Source: Candidatus Izemoplasma sp. (GTDB lineage Bacteria; Bacillota_I; Bacilli_A; Izemoplasmatales; Izemoplasmataceae). Taken from it: a DNA stretch of 45,925 nt. The number at the start of each line of letters is the position of its first letter. Position 1 is the first letter of the stretch. The stretch lies in contig JAIPGF010000010.1 in assembly GCA_021736205.1 (NCBI GenBank), positions 1-45,925 of the forward strand. Reading direction: 5' to 3'. Shown here one piece after another: positions 18,469-27,754 of the stretch. Made by a program: the position numbers and the translations under genes. The notes beneath the pieces were generated by a model, which made no database searches, was not told the DNA's origin, and was given only the letters and a program-made list of their open reading frames with translations.

Positions 18469-19425
18469 CTACTTTAATCTTCCAACAATTCCATAACGTT
18501 TATTTGGAATTTCTATTTTTTGTTTTAATGCTTCTTCTATCTCATAAGCAACAAGTTTTTTTCCGTCTAATCCTACAGCTTTTCCACTTTTTCCTTCTTT
18601 AATTAGTTCAACAGCAAATTCTCCCATTTCAGTGGCCAACACTCTATCAAATGCGACAGGATCACCACCACGTTGAACATGTCCAAGAATTGTTGCGCGT
18701 GTTTCATATCCTGTATAGTCTTCAATTTCCTTTGAGAATGCTTCAATATCAATCATCTTTTCTGTGACAACAACAATAGCATGTCGTTTCCCAGAGTCAT
18801 AAGATTCTTTAATCCCTTCTAAGGTTATTTTTTTGCCAAATCCCGTTTCTGGAGTAATTATGAACTCACTTCCTCCAGCAATTCCTGCATATAAGCTCAA
18901 ATCACCACAACTACGTCCCATTACTTCTACAACGCTACAGCGTTTATGTGACATCGATGTATCTCTTAAACGATCAATACTTTCAACAACGGTCTGTAGT
19001 GCTGAATAAAATCCAATCGTATAATCAGTTGACGCAATATCATTATCAATCGTTCCAGGTAATCCAATAGTAGGTATCCCCATTTCATGGAGTGAAAGAG
19101 CTCCTCTATAAGTTCCATCTCCACCAATAACAATTAATCCTTCAATCTCTAGCTCTTTTAAATGATTAACTGCTTGTTGTTGTACTTTTTCTTCTTTAAA
19201 CTCGGGTAGCCGAGCACTTCCTAGTACTGTCCCTCCGCGTTTAATAATGCGGGATACATCATACCTATTAAGTTTTCTTATATTTCCTTCGACTAATCCT
19301 TTGTATCCAAAAAATACACCGTAAACTTCAAAACCATAATGAAGACCACTTCGTACAACTGCTCGTATCGCTGCATTCATACCTGGTGCGTCTCCTCCTG
19401 ATGTCATTACTGCAATTTTAGTCAT
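18469..19425 (-). CDS. pfkA: ATP-dependent 6-phosphofructokinase
   Basis: PfkA phosphorylates fructose 6-phosphate at the committed step of glycolysis. The 318-residue length is that of bacterial PfkA. Visible motifs are the ATP-binding GGDAPGMNAAIR (about residues 10-21), IGGDGTYRGA (about 101-110), the catalytic TIDNDIASTDYTIGF (about 125-139, with the Asp general base) and VEVMGRSCGDL. The ATG at 19425 is preferred because GAGGTG lies 6 bases upstream; the in-frame GTG three codons earlier falls inside that site. It is followed after 10 bases by pyk, the classical pfkA-pyk pair. Confidence 0.98.
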   Translation of the reverse strand: MTKIAVMTSGGDAPGMNAAIRAVVRSGLHYGFEVYGVFFGYKGLVEGNIRKLNRYDVSRIIKRGGTVLGSARLPEFKEEKVQQQAVNHLKELEIEGLIVIGGDGTYRGALSLHEMGIPTIGLPGTIDNDIASTDYTIGFYSALQTVVESIDRLRDTSMSHKRCSVVEVMGRSCGDLSLYAGIAGGSEFIITPETGFGKKITLEGIKESYDSGKRHAIVVVTEKMIDIEAFSKEIEDYTGYETRATILGHVQRGGDPVAFDRVLATEMGEFAVELIKEGKSGKAVGLDGKKLVAYEIEEALKQKIEIPNKRYGIVGRLK

Positions 19426-19494
19426 ATTTATCACCTCAATAATTATAACATATTATCAAATAAATAGTAGAAATACAGTATGAGTAAGCGTTTT

Positions 19495-22400
19495 TTAGGA
19501 TAATCTATGTAGTTTATCTATTATCAATTGTAGTGAATTATTTCTTTTATCTATTTTACCTTTAATTAAAAATATTTCTCCTAATGTTATTATATCATAA
19601 TACTGTTTATACGTCTTTGGAAACGAAACAGAATCAAGTGTGCTGTTTTGGTCTTGAAAGGTCATAAAGGCCATTTGTTGATTGTTTTTCGTGGAAATTT
19701 CTTTTGTTCTAGAAAGAATTCCTACCAGTCTGATAACACTTGATATATGCGATTCATCAATATCAGATGGGGTTAACAACTGATTTTTCTTAATATATTT
19801 TTTATAGTCTTTTAACGGATCAATAAAGAAATTAAATCCCAAAGCTTTAATTTCTAAATCCTGCAAGTCTTTGAGTGTGTAATTGCCTGAAGGTGTTATG
19901 TCGAGGTTATCTTGTTCTATGAAAGAACCATAATCTACCCAATTAATCATTTTATCTAAATTTTCAATTAGCGTTTTTTTGGAATACTCAAACTCATCAA
20001 ATGCACCAGCGTAAATTAAATTGGTATAAATACGTTTGTTTAAAAAACTTTTGGTTCGTGATATAAAGTCAAAGGCGTTTTTATACAAACCTTTATGTCG
20101 TTCATCAACAATTTTTTCGGCGCTATTTCTTCCTAGATACTTTATGCCAATAAAGGGGTAAATTAAAATATTTTTAATTGGCTCAAAAATTAATGTAGAG
20201 CGGTTAACAGAGGGGGGTTTTATATAAACATTCAGTCTGTTCGCTTCAAACATATATTCTTTTACTTTTTTTTCAGAACCGATGACACTCGTTGTTAAGA
20301 TACTAATAAAATATGATGGGTAATTAGCCTTGAGATAAGCTAACCAATAAGATACCATCGCATAAGAAACACTATGCGCTTTATTGAATCCATAATTAGC
20401 GAACTTAACAATGTAATCGTATATTTCATTGCTTATTTTAGAATCTCTATTTAATTGTTTACTTTTTTTAATAAAATTCTTTCGCTCGTTTTCTAATACA
20501 TCAAGTTTCTTCTTACTGACAGCGCGTCTTAATAAATCAGCTTCACCAAGTGAATATCCTGCGAATGAACTAGCAATTTTTATAATCTGTTCTTGATATA
20601 TTATAATCCCGTTTGTTTGTTTTAATATAGGTTTTAATGTAGGATGTGGATAGTTTATTTTTTCTTTTTTAAACCGTCTTTTCAAAAAAGAAGGGATGCT
20701 TTCCATCGGACCTGGTCTATACAGCGCAAGACAGGTAACGATATCTTCAAAAGAATTAATTTTTAACCGTCTTAATAATTGTCTCATCCCAGCTGATTCA
20801 AGCTGGAATATACCCGTTACTTGAACATTTTCAAGTAACTTCAATGTTTTTTTATCATCTAGTGGAATTTTATATATATCAATTGTTTTCTTTTCATTTT
20901 CTTCAATTAAACTGGCTATATTTTTGATAGCTGTTAAGTTTCTTAATCCAAGAAAATCAATTTTTAATAAGCCTAGCAACTCAAGATCTTCGGCTTCATA
21001 CTGTGTCTGCATCATATCTAGAAGACCTGGTTGTAGAGCTGTATAGTTCGTTAATTTTTCACCAGAAACAATAATACCAGCAGCGTGTGTAGATACATGG
21101 CGTTTTAAATTTTCAATTCGCATAGCAATTTTAAACAGTTTTTGCGCTGCTTTATTATTAGATGTAATTTTTTGTATATCAACTGATTTTTCCCAAGCAA
21201 TTTTTAGTGTTTCATAAGGATCTGAAAACTTTAAAAATTGTTTTAAAATGACATCATTTGATTCTAGAATTCTTGCGGTATCTCTTAAAGCAGATTTTTT
21301 CTTAAATGTTCCAAAAGTACAAATACTAGCGACTTGGTCTAACCCATACAAATCCCGCACATATTTAATAACATCATCCCGTTTATCATCAGGAAAATCC
21401 ATATCAATATCTGGCATGCTGATGCGTTCTGGATTTAAAAAGCGTTCAAAGACCAAATCATACTTTAAAGAGTCAACACTCGTTATACCTAGACAATAAG
21501 AAACTAAACTAGCTGCTGCACTACCGCGTCCAGGTCCAACTAATACACCGCTTTTCTTCGCATATTTAACAAAGTCCCATACAATTAAAAAATAATCATT
21601 GTATCCCATTTCATCAATGACTGAAAGTTCATAAGTTAAACGTTCATAATAAGGTTCTTTATTGCCTTTTTTACCTTCTAATCTTTTCTCAAGGCCTTTA
21701 TGCGCCAATGCTGAAAGATAGTCTTTAGAAGAAGCATCTGTTTTTGTGGGATAGTTAGGTAATAAGGTTTGGTTAAAGTTAAGTGTTATATTACATGATT
21801 CTAGAAGTGTTTCAGTATTATTTGCTGCTTTTTTATAGGCGTTAATTTTAGGTTGCAGATTAGATTCTTCGTTAAATGCACGTAGTTCTTTTGAAAACGA
21901 TACTTTAGGTCTATCAAATATTTTACTTAATGTTGCAAAAATTTCTTTATCTTCCTGCTTAAGATATCTTATATCAGATACTATTATTTGTTGAAACTTA
22001 CTTAATTCTTTATTTATTTTTTTCTCTTTCGAAATAGAGAAGTAGCATTCCTTTGTTATATCTTTTAATTTTGTTAACAATTCATTTTTTTCATTTATTT
22101 GATTGTTTTTAAATAATGACAATAATTCGCTTTCATCTGTTTTATAAATCATTATTAAACCATTATTGTATTTCTGTAATTTGGAAAATGGAATATAGTT
22201 TTGTGTTGCGTAAATACTAGATAATTTCAACAAATTTTGATACCCTTGATTGTTTTTGGCATACAAGAGTATATTGTTTGACTGTTCGGAAAACAATCCT
22301 TCTAAAACTATTTTATGTCCTATTACTGGTTTAATATGATGTTTTTTACAAGTCTTATAAAAATCAATGACCCCATACATCTTACTATCTGTAATCGCCA

Positions 22401-22503
22401 AAGAACTGTAATTTTGATTTACAGCTTCTTTTACGAGTTCTTCTATTTTAATACTCGATCCATTCATTGCGTAATTGGTTTCAATTTGGATGTGTCTAAA
22501 CAT
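19495..22503 (-). CDS. dnaE: DNA polymerase III alpha subunit, DnaE type
   Basis: This is a replicative C-family polymerase of 1002 residues, shorter than Gram-negative DnaE. It shows an N-terminal PHP domain (about 1-210), GPGRGSAAASL (about 320-330), and the catalytic Asp triad in MPDIDMDFP (about 359-367). Further on are the finger region with LYRPGPMESIP (about 590-600), tandem helix-hairpin-helix sequences near 780-830, and a C-terminal OB-fold (about 915-1000). The PHP domain has lost several of its metal ligands, so proofreading there is unlikely. In Firmicutes DnaE acts beside PolC, extending RNA primers on the lagging strand. The start has a GGTGG site. A TATAAT lies about 30 bases upstream. 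Confidence 0.96.
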   Translation of the reverse strand: MFRHIQIETNYAMNGSSIKIEELVKEAVNQNYSSLAITDSKMYGVIDFYKTCKKHHIKPVIGHKIVLEGLFSEQSNNILLYAKNNQGYQNLLKLSSIYATQNYIPFSKLQKYNNGLIMIYKTDESELLSLFKNNQINEKNELLTKLKDITKECYFSISKEKKINKELSKFQQIIVSDIRYLKQEDKEIFATLSKIFDRPKVSFSKELRAFNEESNLQPKINAYKKAANNTETLLESCNITLNFNQTLLPNYPTKTDASSKDYLSALAHKGLEKRLEGKKGNKEPYYERLTYELSVIDEMGYNDYFLIVWDFVKYAKKSGVLVGPGRGSAAASLVSYCLGITSVDSLKYDLVFERFLNPERISMPDIDMDFPDDKRDDVIKYVRDLYGLDQVASICTFGTFKKKSALRDTARILESNDVILKQFLKFSDPYETLKIAWEKSVDIQKITSNNKAAQKLFKIAMRIENLKRHVSTHAAGIIVSGEKLTNYTALQPGLLDMMQTQYEAEDLELLGLLKIDFLGLRNLTAIKNIASLIEENEKKTIDIYKIPLDDKKTLKLLENVQVTGIFQLESAGMRQLLRRLKINSFEDIVTCLALYRPGPMESIPSFLKRRFKKEKINYPHPTLKPILKQTNGIIIYQEQIIKIASSFAGYSLGEADLLRRAVSKKKLDVLENERKNFIKKSKQLNRDSKISNEIYDYIVKFANYGFNKAHSVSYAMVSYWLAYLKANYPSYFISILTTSVIGSEKKVKEYMFEANRLNVYIKPPSVNRSTLIFEPIKNILIYPFIGIKYLGRNSAEKIVDERHKGLYKNAFDFISRTKSFLNKRIYTNLIYAGAFDEFEYSKKTLIENLDKMINWVDYGSFIEQDNLDITPSGNYTLKDLQDLEIKALGFNFFIDPLKDYKKYIKKNQLLTPSDIDESHISSVIRLVGILSRTKEISTKNNQQMAFMTFQDQNSTLDSVSFPKTYKQYYDIITLGEIFLIKGKIDKRNNSLQLIIDKLHRLS

Positions 22504-22570
22504 TTTACCACCATTTAAATTATATCATATAGGTACCATAAAAATCTACACAATTAGACGAGCAATATAA

Positions 22571-23851
22571 TTAGTGTTTGTTGATATTCTTATAAAGCAA
22601 CGCCGATGACCCTACAATCAATACTGAAATGACTGAAATACTAACAAAACTAAACTCTTTGGTAAGATCCTTTTGTTCCGGAAAGAAAACTGAAAACTGA
22701 TACGTTTCAGAATAATTGTTTTCTCCTTTAATCTCTAGTGTAAATTCTCCTTGTTCATCAATCGTGATGGGAGATGAGACAAATTGATTATTCAAATAGC
22801 CATCACCTGTGAATGATATTTCTATAGGTTCTTTATACGTTTGGTTATTAATCACCCCTGAAATACGTGATACAATCGTAAATGAGACTTTCTTTTCATA
22901 GTCATTAATTCCCTCAATAATAAACTCATAATAACCTGGATGAGTTATTTCGGTATTTTTAATATATAATTCATTATTCAATAACGCCCTTCCTGATGAA
23001 TAATCAATTTGTACTGCTTTATCATATACGCCGTTATTATTGATGCCAGTTATAGTAGGTTCAACTTGAAAATTTATTACCTGGTCATTTTTTTCAAAAA
23101 TATAATGTCCCGGATACGTTATTAAAATCCCGTTTTGACAAAGATCACCATTTAATACTGCCTGATTAATAAATTCTAAGTATACACGCTCTTTAAAAAC
23201 AGCATTTTGCTCAATCGGTGGCATTGATGATGAATCAATAGGCGTTAGATCAGACAGTATGCCACCTGAGTAGTCATTATCTCCATCTACTTTATAAACA
23301 ATTTTTTTCCCAATGATAGTCGTTTCTCTTATTTTTTTACTAATGTCTAATTCTTTGTGTAATTCAAATGACTCATCTAATAATACAAATTTATTGGTAA
23401 TAAAGTTAGGTCGTCTACTGGCTTGTTGTTCTTCGATAAATAACTGCAGTATAATCGAATTCTCTATAACATATACATCAATAATTCGTTCTAAGTAGTG
23501 ATAATCAATTATATGTTCTTTAACTTTACTACCTGTTTTATCAAAAATATATAAAAACCCATCAGTTCTTGTACTTGTGTTTTGATTGTCATGAGCATAA
23601 CCATAAATAAAAATGTAGGTTTCACTTTCTTGAATGTTATCAATATAAACATCCATAAAATCATAACTTAAGTCAAACTCAAAATAGTTAGTTCCTTGTT
23701 TGGAAATATGATAACTGTGATAATTTGCTTGATTCATATAACCTTCAACAATCACATCAAACTCAGTTAGAGAATATGTTTCAGCACTTGCATTAATTGG
23801 TTTAACGGTTAGAAAAAATACACATAAAAATAAAAAGATACCTTTTTTCAT
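22571..23851 (-). CDS. Secreted, membrane-anchored protein with Ig-like repeats
   Basis: The 426-residue protein has an N-terminal signal peptide (MKKGIFLFLCVFFLTV, ending near ASA at about residue 22). A beta-rich extracellular part of about 370 residues follows, and a single C-terminal membrane helix (about 400-420) is followed by a short Lys/His tail. The latter half contains at least two related beta-sandwich-like units, each with an 'I-x-G-[VI]-x-N-N-x-x-Y' start and a 'G-x-[FY]-x-[FL]-x-I-x-G' end (about residues 235-310 and 310-390), which resembles bacterial Ig-like modules. The first half resembles a six-blade-like strand pattern but I do not recognise it. The ATG at 23851 is chosen with a GAGGAG site 8 bases upstream. 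Its role is unknown; a cell-surface adhesion or binding function is a guess. Confidence 0.75.
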   Translation of the reverse strand: MKKGIFLFLCVFFLTVKPINASAETYSLTEFDVIVEGYMNQANYHSYHISKQGTNYFEFDLSYDFMDVYIDNIQESETYIFIYGYAHDNQNTSTRTDGFLYIFDKTGSKVKEHIIDYHYLERIIDVYVIENSIILQLFIEEQQASRRPNFITNKFVLLDESFELHKELDISKKIRETTIIGKKIVYKVDGDNDYSGGILSDLTPIDSSSMPPIEQNAVFKERVYLEFINQAVLNGDLCQNGILITYPGHYIFEKNDQVINFQVEPTITGINNNGVYDKAVQIDYSSGRALLNNELYIKNTEITHPGYYEFIIEGINDYEKKVSFTIVSRISGVINNQTYKEPIEISFTGDGYLNNQFVSSPITIDEQGEFTLEIKGENNYSETYQFSVFFPEQKDLTKEFSFVSISVISVLIVGSSALLYKNINKH

Positions 23852-23908
23852 CAATATCACTCCTCGATATTATAATAATGATTAGGGGTATCTTTTTCTT
23901 AATTTTTT

Positions 23909-25096
23909 TTATTTTTTTAAGAGTCTTTGTGCATCTCTTGCAATCATAACTTCTTCATTAGTAGGAATACTATATACTTTGACGCTTGAATCCTTAGTTG
24001 AGACTAAGGTTTCTGTTCCGCGTGCTAAGTTTCTTTCAACATCTAAGTTAATATTTAATGCGCCAAGTCGATCAACAATAAGTTTTCTTGTTTCACTAGC
24101 ATTTTCACCAATTCCTGCGGTAAAGCAAATGGCATCACAACCTTCTAATGCTAAATAATAGGCACCAATATAATCTGCAATCATCTTAGCTTGTTTTTCT
24201 ACTGCTAGAATTGATTTTTTATCGCCTCTTGCAACAGCATCCCACAAGTCTCTAGAATCGCTTGATAATCCACTAAGTCCTAAATAACCTGATTTTGTGT
24301 TTAATTCCTCAATAACCTCATCTAAATGTTTATTTTCTTTATCAGCAATGTATTGTACTATAGCTGGGTCTATATCACCACTGCGTGTTCCCATGGCAAT
24401 TCCAGCTAGTGGTGTGAATCCCATTGATGTATCGATACTTTTTCCACCTTTAACTGCACATAAACTTGCGCCATTTCCAATATGGCAGACAATCACTTTA
24501 GTATCTTCAGGCTTTTTCCCTAATAATTCTGCAGCTCTTAAACTAACATATTTATGTGACGTTCCATGAAATCCATATTTTCTAACACCATATTTCTTAT
24601 ACCATTCATAAGGAACACTATACATATATTCAACAGGGCCCATTGTTTGATGAAATGCTGTATCAAATACAGCTACACCAGGAGCATGAGGTAATGCCTC
24701 ATTAAACGCTTTAATTCCAGTTAAATTCGCAGGATTATGTAACGGAGCCAAATCACTTACATCTTTAATAGCTTTCATGACTTCATCATCAATAATAACA
24801 CTGTCACTGAACTTTTCACCACCATGAACAACGCGATGTCCAACAACATCAATTTCTTCTAAATCTTGTACAACGCCTAAACTAACAAGACGTTCTAATA
24901 AAAGATTCACTGCATCTTTAGGTGTTTCAATTTGTTTTATTTCTTTGTGGGGATCGTCGTTAAATTTAATGGAAAAAATAGAATCTTTCAATCCAATTCT
25001 TTCAATAACACCACTTGCCAAAACAATTTCTTTAGGCATATCAAGTAGTTGAAACTTTAACGAAGAACTACCGGCATTAACAGCGATTACTTTCAT
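23909..25096 (-). CDS. ackA: Acetate kinase
   Basis: AckA makes ATP and acetate from acetyl phosphate, the main energy-conserving end of fermentative acetate production. The 395-residue length is canonical. The N-terminal VIAVNAGSSSLKFQL (phosphate-1 motif), GHRVVHGGE (about residues 87-95), the DTAFHQTM catalytic loop (about 144-151), HIGNGASLCAV (about 205-215) and the FTAGIGENA adenosine motif (about 324-332) are all intact. The ATG overlaps the TGA of the upstream methyltransferase gene (ATGA), a gene order also known for ytxK-ackA in Bacilli. No pta is in the window. Confidence 0.99.
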   Translation of the reverse strand: MKVIAVNAGSSSLKFQLLDMPKEIVLASGVIERIGLKDSIFSIKFNDDPHKEIKQIETPKDAVNLLLERLVSLGVVQDLEEIDVVGHRVVHGGEKFSDSVIIDDEVMKAIKDVSDLAPLHNPANLTGIKAFNEALPHAPGVAVFDTAFHQTMGPVEYMYSVPYEWYKKYGVRKYGFHGTSHKYVSLRAAELLGKKPEDTKVIVCHIGNGASLCAVKGGKSIDTSMGFTPLAGIAMGTRSGDIDPAIVQYIADKENKHLDEVIEELNTKSGYLGLSGLSSDSRDLWDAVARGDKKSILAVEKQAKMIADYIGAYYLALEGCDAICFTAGIGENASETRKLIVDRLGALNINLDVERNLARGTETLVSTKDSSVKVYSIPTNEEVMIARDAQRLLKK

Positions 25097-26040
25097 GATA
25101 TATCATCCTCTTTTCTAGAAAACCAAGTATCTATTTTATCTAATGTTTTATTAAACGCTTCTATATCAGTAAATGGAGGTAAATTAGCTAAAAGAAAATC
25201 TTTTTGGTCGGTCAAATCTTCAGCTATTTTTTGAATGATTAAAATGCTTTTTGGATTGTTGTTAAATAATGATTCACTTAATTTAATTAAACCAAAAAGG
25301 TGCGCTTTATCACTTAATTCTTTCTTAAAAATATCACTTTGTTCCTGTTCAAAAAAGTCGTTTTCAATAACAGCAATGAAAAATCCACCTGGTAAAAGAT
25401 TTTCTAAGTGATGATTAATTACCTTATAGGGAAAATAATCATTTTTATTTGAGGTATCTTGTATAGGCATGTCTGTTAATACCAAATCGTATTCCCCATT
25501 AAAAAAACTAAACGTGTCTTGAAAATACATCTGGTTTTTTATATCCATTAAATCTCCTAAATTTCGTGCCATATTAATACGCATTTCATTATGATCAACA
25601 CCAACAACATCAACTTTAGTATCTAGTTGATTTAAGGTGCTATAAACATAGTTTCCTGACCCTATAAGTGGGTCTAAACAATTATTTAGACTAGCATTTT
25701 TAAATAATTTTTTAACTAAATATCCTGTAAAAATACCAATCGTATCGGGTGTAATTAATTCATTAGATGAAAATGAATGTTTATACCCTTTTAAAAGACC
25801 TAATTGTACAGCTTTTCTTACTTCTTCGTTTTTAAAAGGTTCACCTTTGATTTCATCTTTCAAACTCGAAAACAACGTATTATCAGAATCGCTATAAGAA
25901 ACTTTGGTTTCATTATCTAAAAGGAAATTAAACGCCTCGTTCATCCCTTTTATATATGGCGTTGTGTACTGTTTATACAAATGATCGGCAAACTTATCAA
26001 AATAATCATAAAATTGTTCAATTTTTTTATCGTCTAACAT
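25093..26040 (-). CDS. YtxK-like class I SAM-dependent methyltransferase (N6 DNA methylase fold)
   Basis: The 315-residue protein has an N-terminal helical part and then a class I methyltransferase domain from about residue 85. Motif I is seen in LDPLIGSGNYVYSTL (about 122-136), followed by GVDHNEMRINMARN, and motif IV appears as LVLTDMPIQD, in place of the N6-adenine methylase (N/D)PP(Y/F). The change from NPPY to DMPI argues that it is not a standard DNA methylase. Orthologues named YtxK sit just upstream of ackA in many Bacillota, as here, with an unknown substrate. No restriction endonuclease is nearby. Confidence 0.88.
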   Translation of the reverse strand: MLDDKKIEQFYDYFDKFADHLYKQYTTPYIKGMNEAFNFLLDNETKVSYSDSDNTLFSSLKDEIKGEPFKNEEVRKAVQLGLLKGYKHSFSSNELITPDTIGIFTGYLVKKLFKNASLNNCLDPLIGSGNYVYSTLNQLDTKVDVVGVDHNEMRINMARNLGDLMDIKNQMYFQDTFSFFNGEYDLVLTDMPIQDTSNKNDYFPYKVINHHLENLLPGGFFIAVIENDFFEQEQSDIFKKELSDKAHLFGLIKLSESLFNNNPKSILIIQKIAEDLTDQKDFLLANLPPFTDIEAFNKTLDKIDTWFSRKEDDIS

Positions 26041-26113
26041 CTAATCACCAAATTTTAAGACAGATTTCTTGTTTAACTAATAAATTTTTGATACTATTCA
26101 AATAGGAGAGTTA

Positions 26114-26356
26114 ATGATGAAAAAACTAATTATCAAACTAATTGAAGCGTATCAAAAAAATACGAAAAATACAAACCCTACATGTAGATATTACCCTACT
26201 TGTAGCAATTATTCAAAGGAAGCGTATAAAAAGCACAATATTTTTTATGCTTCAATTTTAAGTATTTGGAGGATTTTGAGGTGTAACCCTTTAAGCAAGG
26301 GCGGGTATGACCCTGTCCCAAAAACCAACAAAGAAAAGCAAAAAGATAATCAATAA
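26114..26356 (+). CDS. yidD: Membrane protein insertion efficiency factor YidD
   Basis: The 80-residue protein has the conserved [18 protein letters not shown] block (about residues 23-40) and the GGYDPVP end block (about 63-69). YidD is a small membrane-associated protein that assists YidC-mediated insertion of inner membrane proteins. Two adjacent ATGs (26114 and 26117) are served by the same AGGAGAG site. It is a single-gene unit, divergent from the YtxK-like gene and convergent with the antiporter, and ends in a terminator. Confidence 0.97.
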   Translation: MMKKLIIKLIEAYQKNTKNTNPTCRYYPTCSNYSKEAYKKHNIFYASILSIWRILRCNPLSKGGYDPVPKTNKEKQKDNQ

Positions 26357-26357
26357 T

Positions 26358-26384
26358 AAAGTCAGTTAATACTGACTTTTTATT
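26358..26384. terminator. Bidirectional terminator between yidD and the antiporter gene
   Basis: AAAGTCAGT (26358-26366) and ACTGACTTT (26371-26379) form a stem with a 4-base loop and a T run. It serves both convergent genes; the antiporter stop codon lies at its right edge. Confidence 0.8.
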
Positions 26385-27651
26385 TTTGTCTGATTTCTCC
26401 AGCATGTTCAAGAGAATATTTAATACCAATCGGTCCAAATAACTCATAAAATAATGTAGCAATTAATACAACAATTAATACAGTAACGCCAGCTTCTCCA
26501 AAATCACTCTTCGCTTGATACGCCATTCCTAACGCAACACCTGCTTGTGGTAATAAACAAATACCTAAATATTTTTTTACATTACGATGTGAGTTCATCA
26601 GCATTGATCCTAAATAAGCTCCAGATAATTTACCTACTATACGGAATATAATATAGGTTGCTGTAACGCCTAGCAAACTAATATAAGCCACATCAGTATT
26701 TTCTGAAAATGCAACGACTAATTCTGCACCAGCAATGGTGAAAAATGCAATTAATATAGGAGACGTGAACTCTTCAACACTAAGGCTTAAATCATGTGCT
26801 CGAACATTCGGTAATTTGTTAGATAAAACCATACCTAAAATCATAGGTGTCAAAATAGGAGAAAGATGAACAACAAATTCTCCAAATTGAATGTGCATTT
26901 TTGCTAGTGCAACGGTGACAAATACAGTAAATATACTAATAACTAAAAACACTTCTTGTTTTTGAGAATCTTTTGTCGATACTTTATTTGCAAGAAATGA
27001 TGCAATCAATCCAAGAGAAATAGCTATTAAAGTTGAGAATAAAAGTTCAAATGCAGGTCTCTCCAACATTTTTATAAATGATAAGTTTGCACCGTTATAT
27101 AGTGAATTGGCAATAGATAACATCATACCAAACAAAATAATTCCCACACCATCATCCATTCCAACCAGTGGTAATAACATATCTGTTAAGTATCCTCTAG
27201 AACGGTATTTTTTTGTTAAAAGCATAATGGGTGCTGGCGCTGTTGCAGTCGCTATAGCACCTAAAACCAATGCAATAGGTAAGGGCTGTCCAAATAGTAA
27301 AACTCCCACAGTAGTAAATGTTGCGGCTAAAAAGGCTTGTATGATTGTGATAACAAATACTTCTGTACCACTTTTTTTCAATTTGTTAAAATCTAATTCA
27401 GCACCGATACTAAAGGCAATAAATCCTAGTGCAACACTACTAATAACTTCTAAATTACTAATGAGTTCTCCTAAATGTAAGAAAACAAGCAGGCCTCCAA
27501 ATAATACACCCACTGAAATATATCCAGTAATGTGTGGCAGTTTTATCTTTTCAAAAATTCTACCGCCATAGAGTCCTAGCAAAATAACAAAAGCAAGAAC
27601 TAACAGTGTTTCATATGTGACAAAATAATTAGCATTCAATAAAAAAAACAT
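26380..27651 (-). CDS. CPA2-family cation/proton antiporter (paralogue 1)
   Basis: The 423-residue polytopic membrane protein has about 12 to 13 helices of the KefB/NapA type. Signature segments are LPHITGYISVG (about 39-49), GAIATATAPAPIMLL (about 139-153) and PLVGMDDGVGI (about 168-178). The paired Asp is the two-acid motif of electrogenic Na+(K+)/H+ antiporters, and a Lys occurs in the later IFRIVGKLSGAYLG helix. No cytoplasmic TrkA-N/RCK domain follows. The start at 27651 is chosen because GAAGG precedes it with normal spacing; three in-frame codons upstream lack one. It is closely related to the neighbouring antiporter, and a terminator lies between them. Confidence 0.92.
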   Translation of the reverse strand: MFFLLNANYFVTYETLLVLAFVILLGLYGGRIFEKIKLPHITGYISVGVLFGGLLVFLHLGELISNLEVISSVALGFIAFSIGAELDFNKLKKSGTEVFVITIIQAFLAATFTTVGVLLFGQPLPIALVLGAIATATAPAPIMLLTKKYRSRGYLTDMLLPLVGMDDGVGIILFGMMLSIANSLYNGANLSFIKMLERPAFELLFSTLIAISLGLIASFLANKVSTKDSQKQEVFLVISIFTVFVTVALAKMHIQFGEFVVHLSPILTPMILGMVLSNKLPNVRAHDLSLSVEEFTSPILIAFFTIAGAELVVAFSENTDVAYISLLGVTATYIIFRIVGKLSGAYLGSMLMNSHRNVKKYLGICLLPQAGVALGMAYQAKSDFGEAGVTVLIVVLIATLFYELFGPIGIKYSLEHAGEIRQK

Positions 27652-27715
27652 TTTTGCGCCTTCTTTCATATATATCATTATTACGCAAAAATCATTTTAA
27701 CGCTAACAATAAAAA

Positions 27716-27748
27716 AAATCAAGTGGTCTTTTATAAACCACTTGATTT
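27716..27748 (-). terminator. Terminator between the two antiporter genes
   Basis: AAATCAAGTGGT (27716-27727) and ACCACTTGATTT (27737-27748) form a 12-base stem followed on the minus strand by a run of T. It ends the GGDEF/EAL-antiporter 2 transcript, so antiporter 1 needs its own promoter or read-through. Confidence 0.85.
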
Positions 27749-27754
27749 AATAAG

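Noticed and set aside
25093-26040. A restriction-modification or phage-defence methyltransferase
   Set aside because: The DNA methylase NPPY motif is altered to DMPI, no endonuclease is near, and the position before ackA matches housekeeping ytxK.
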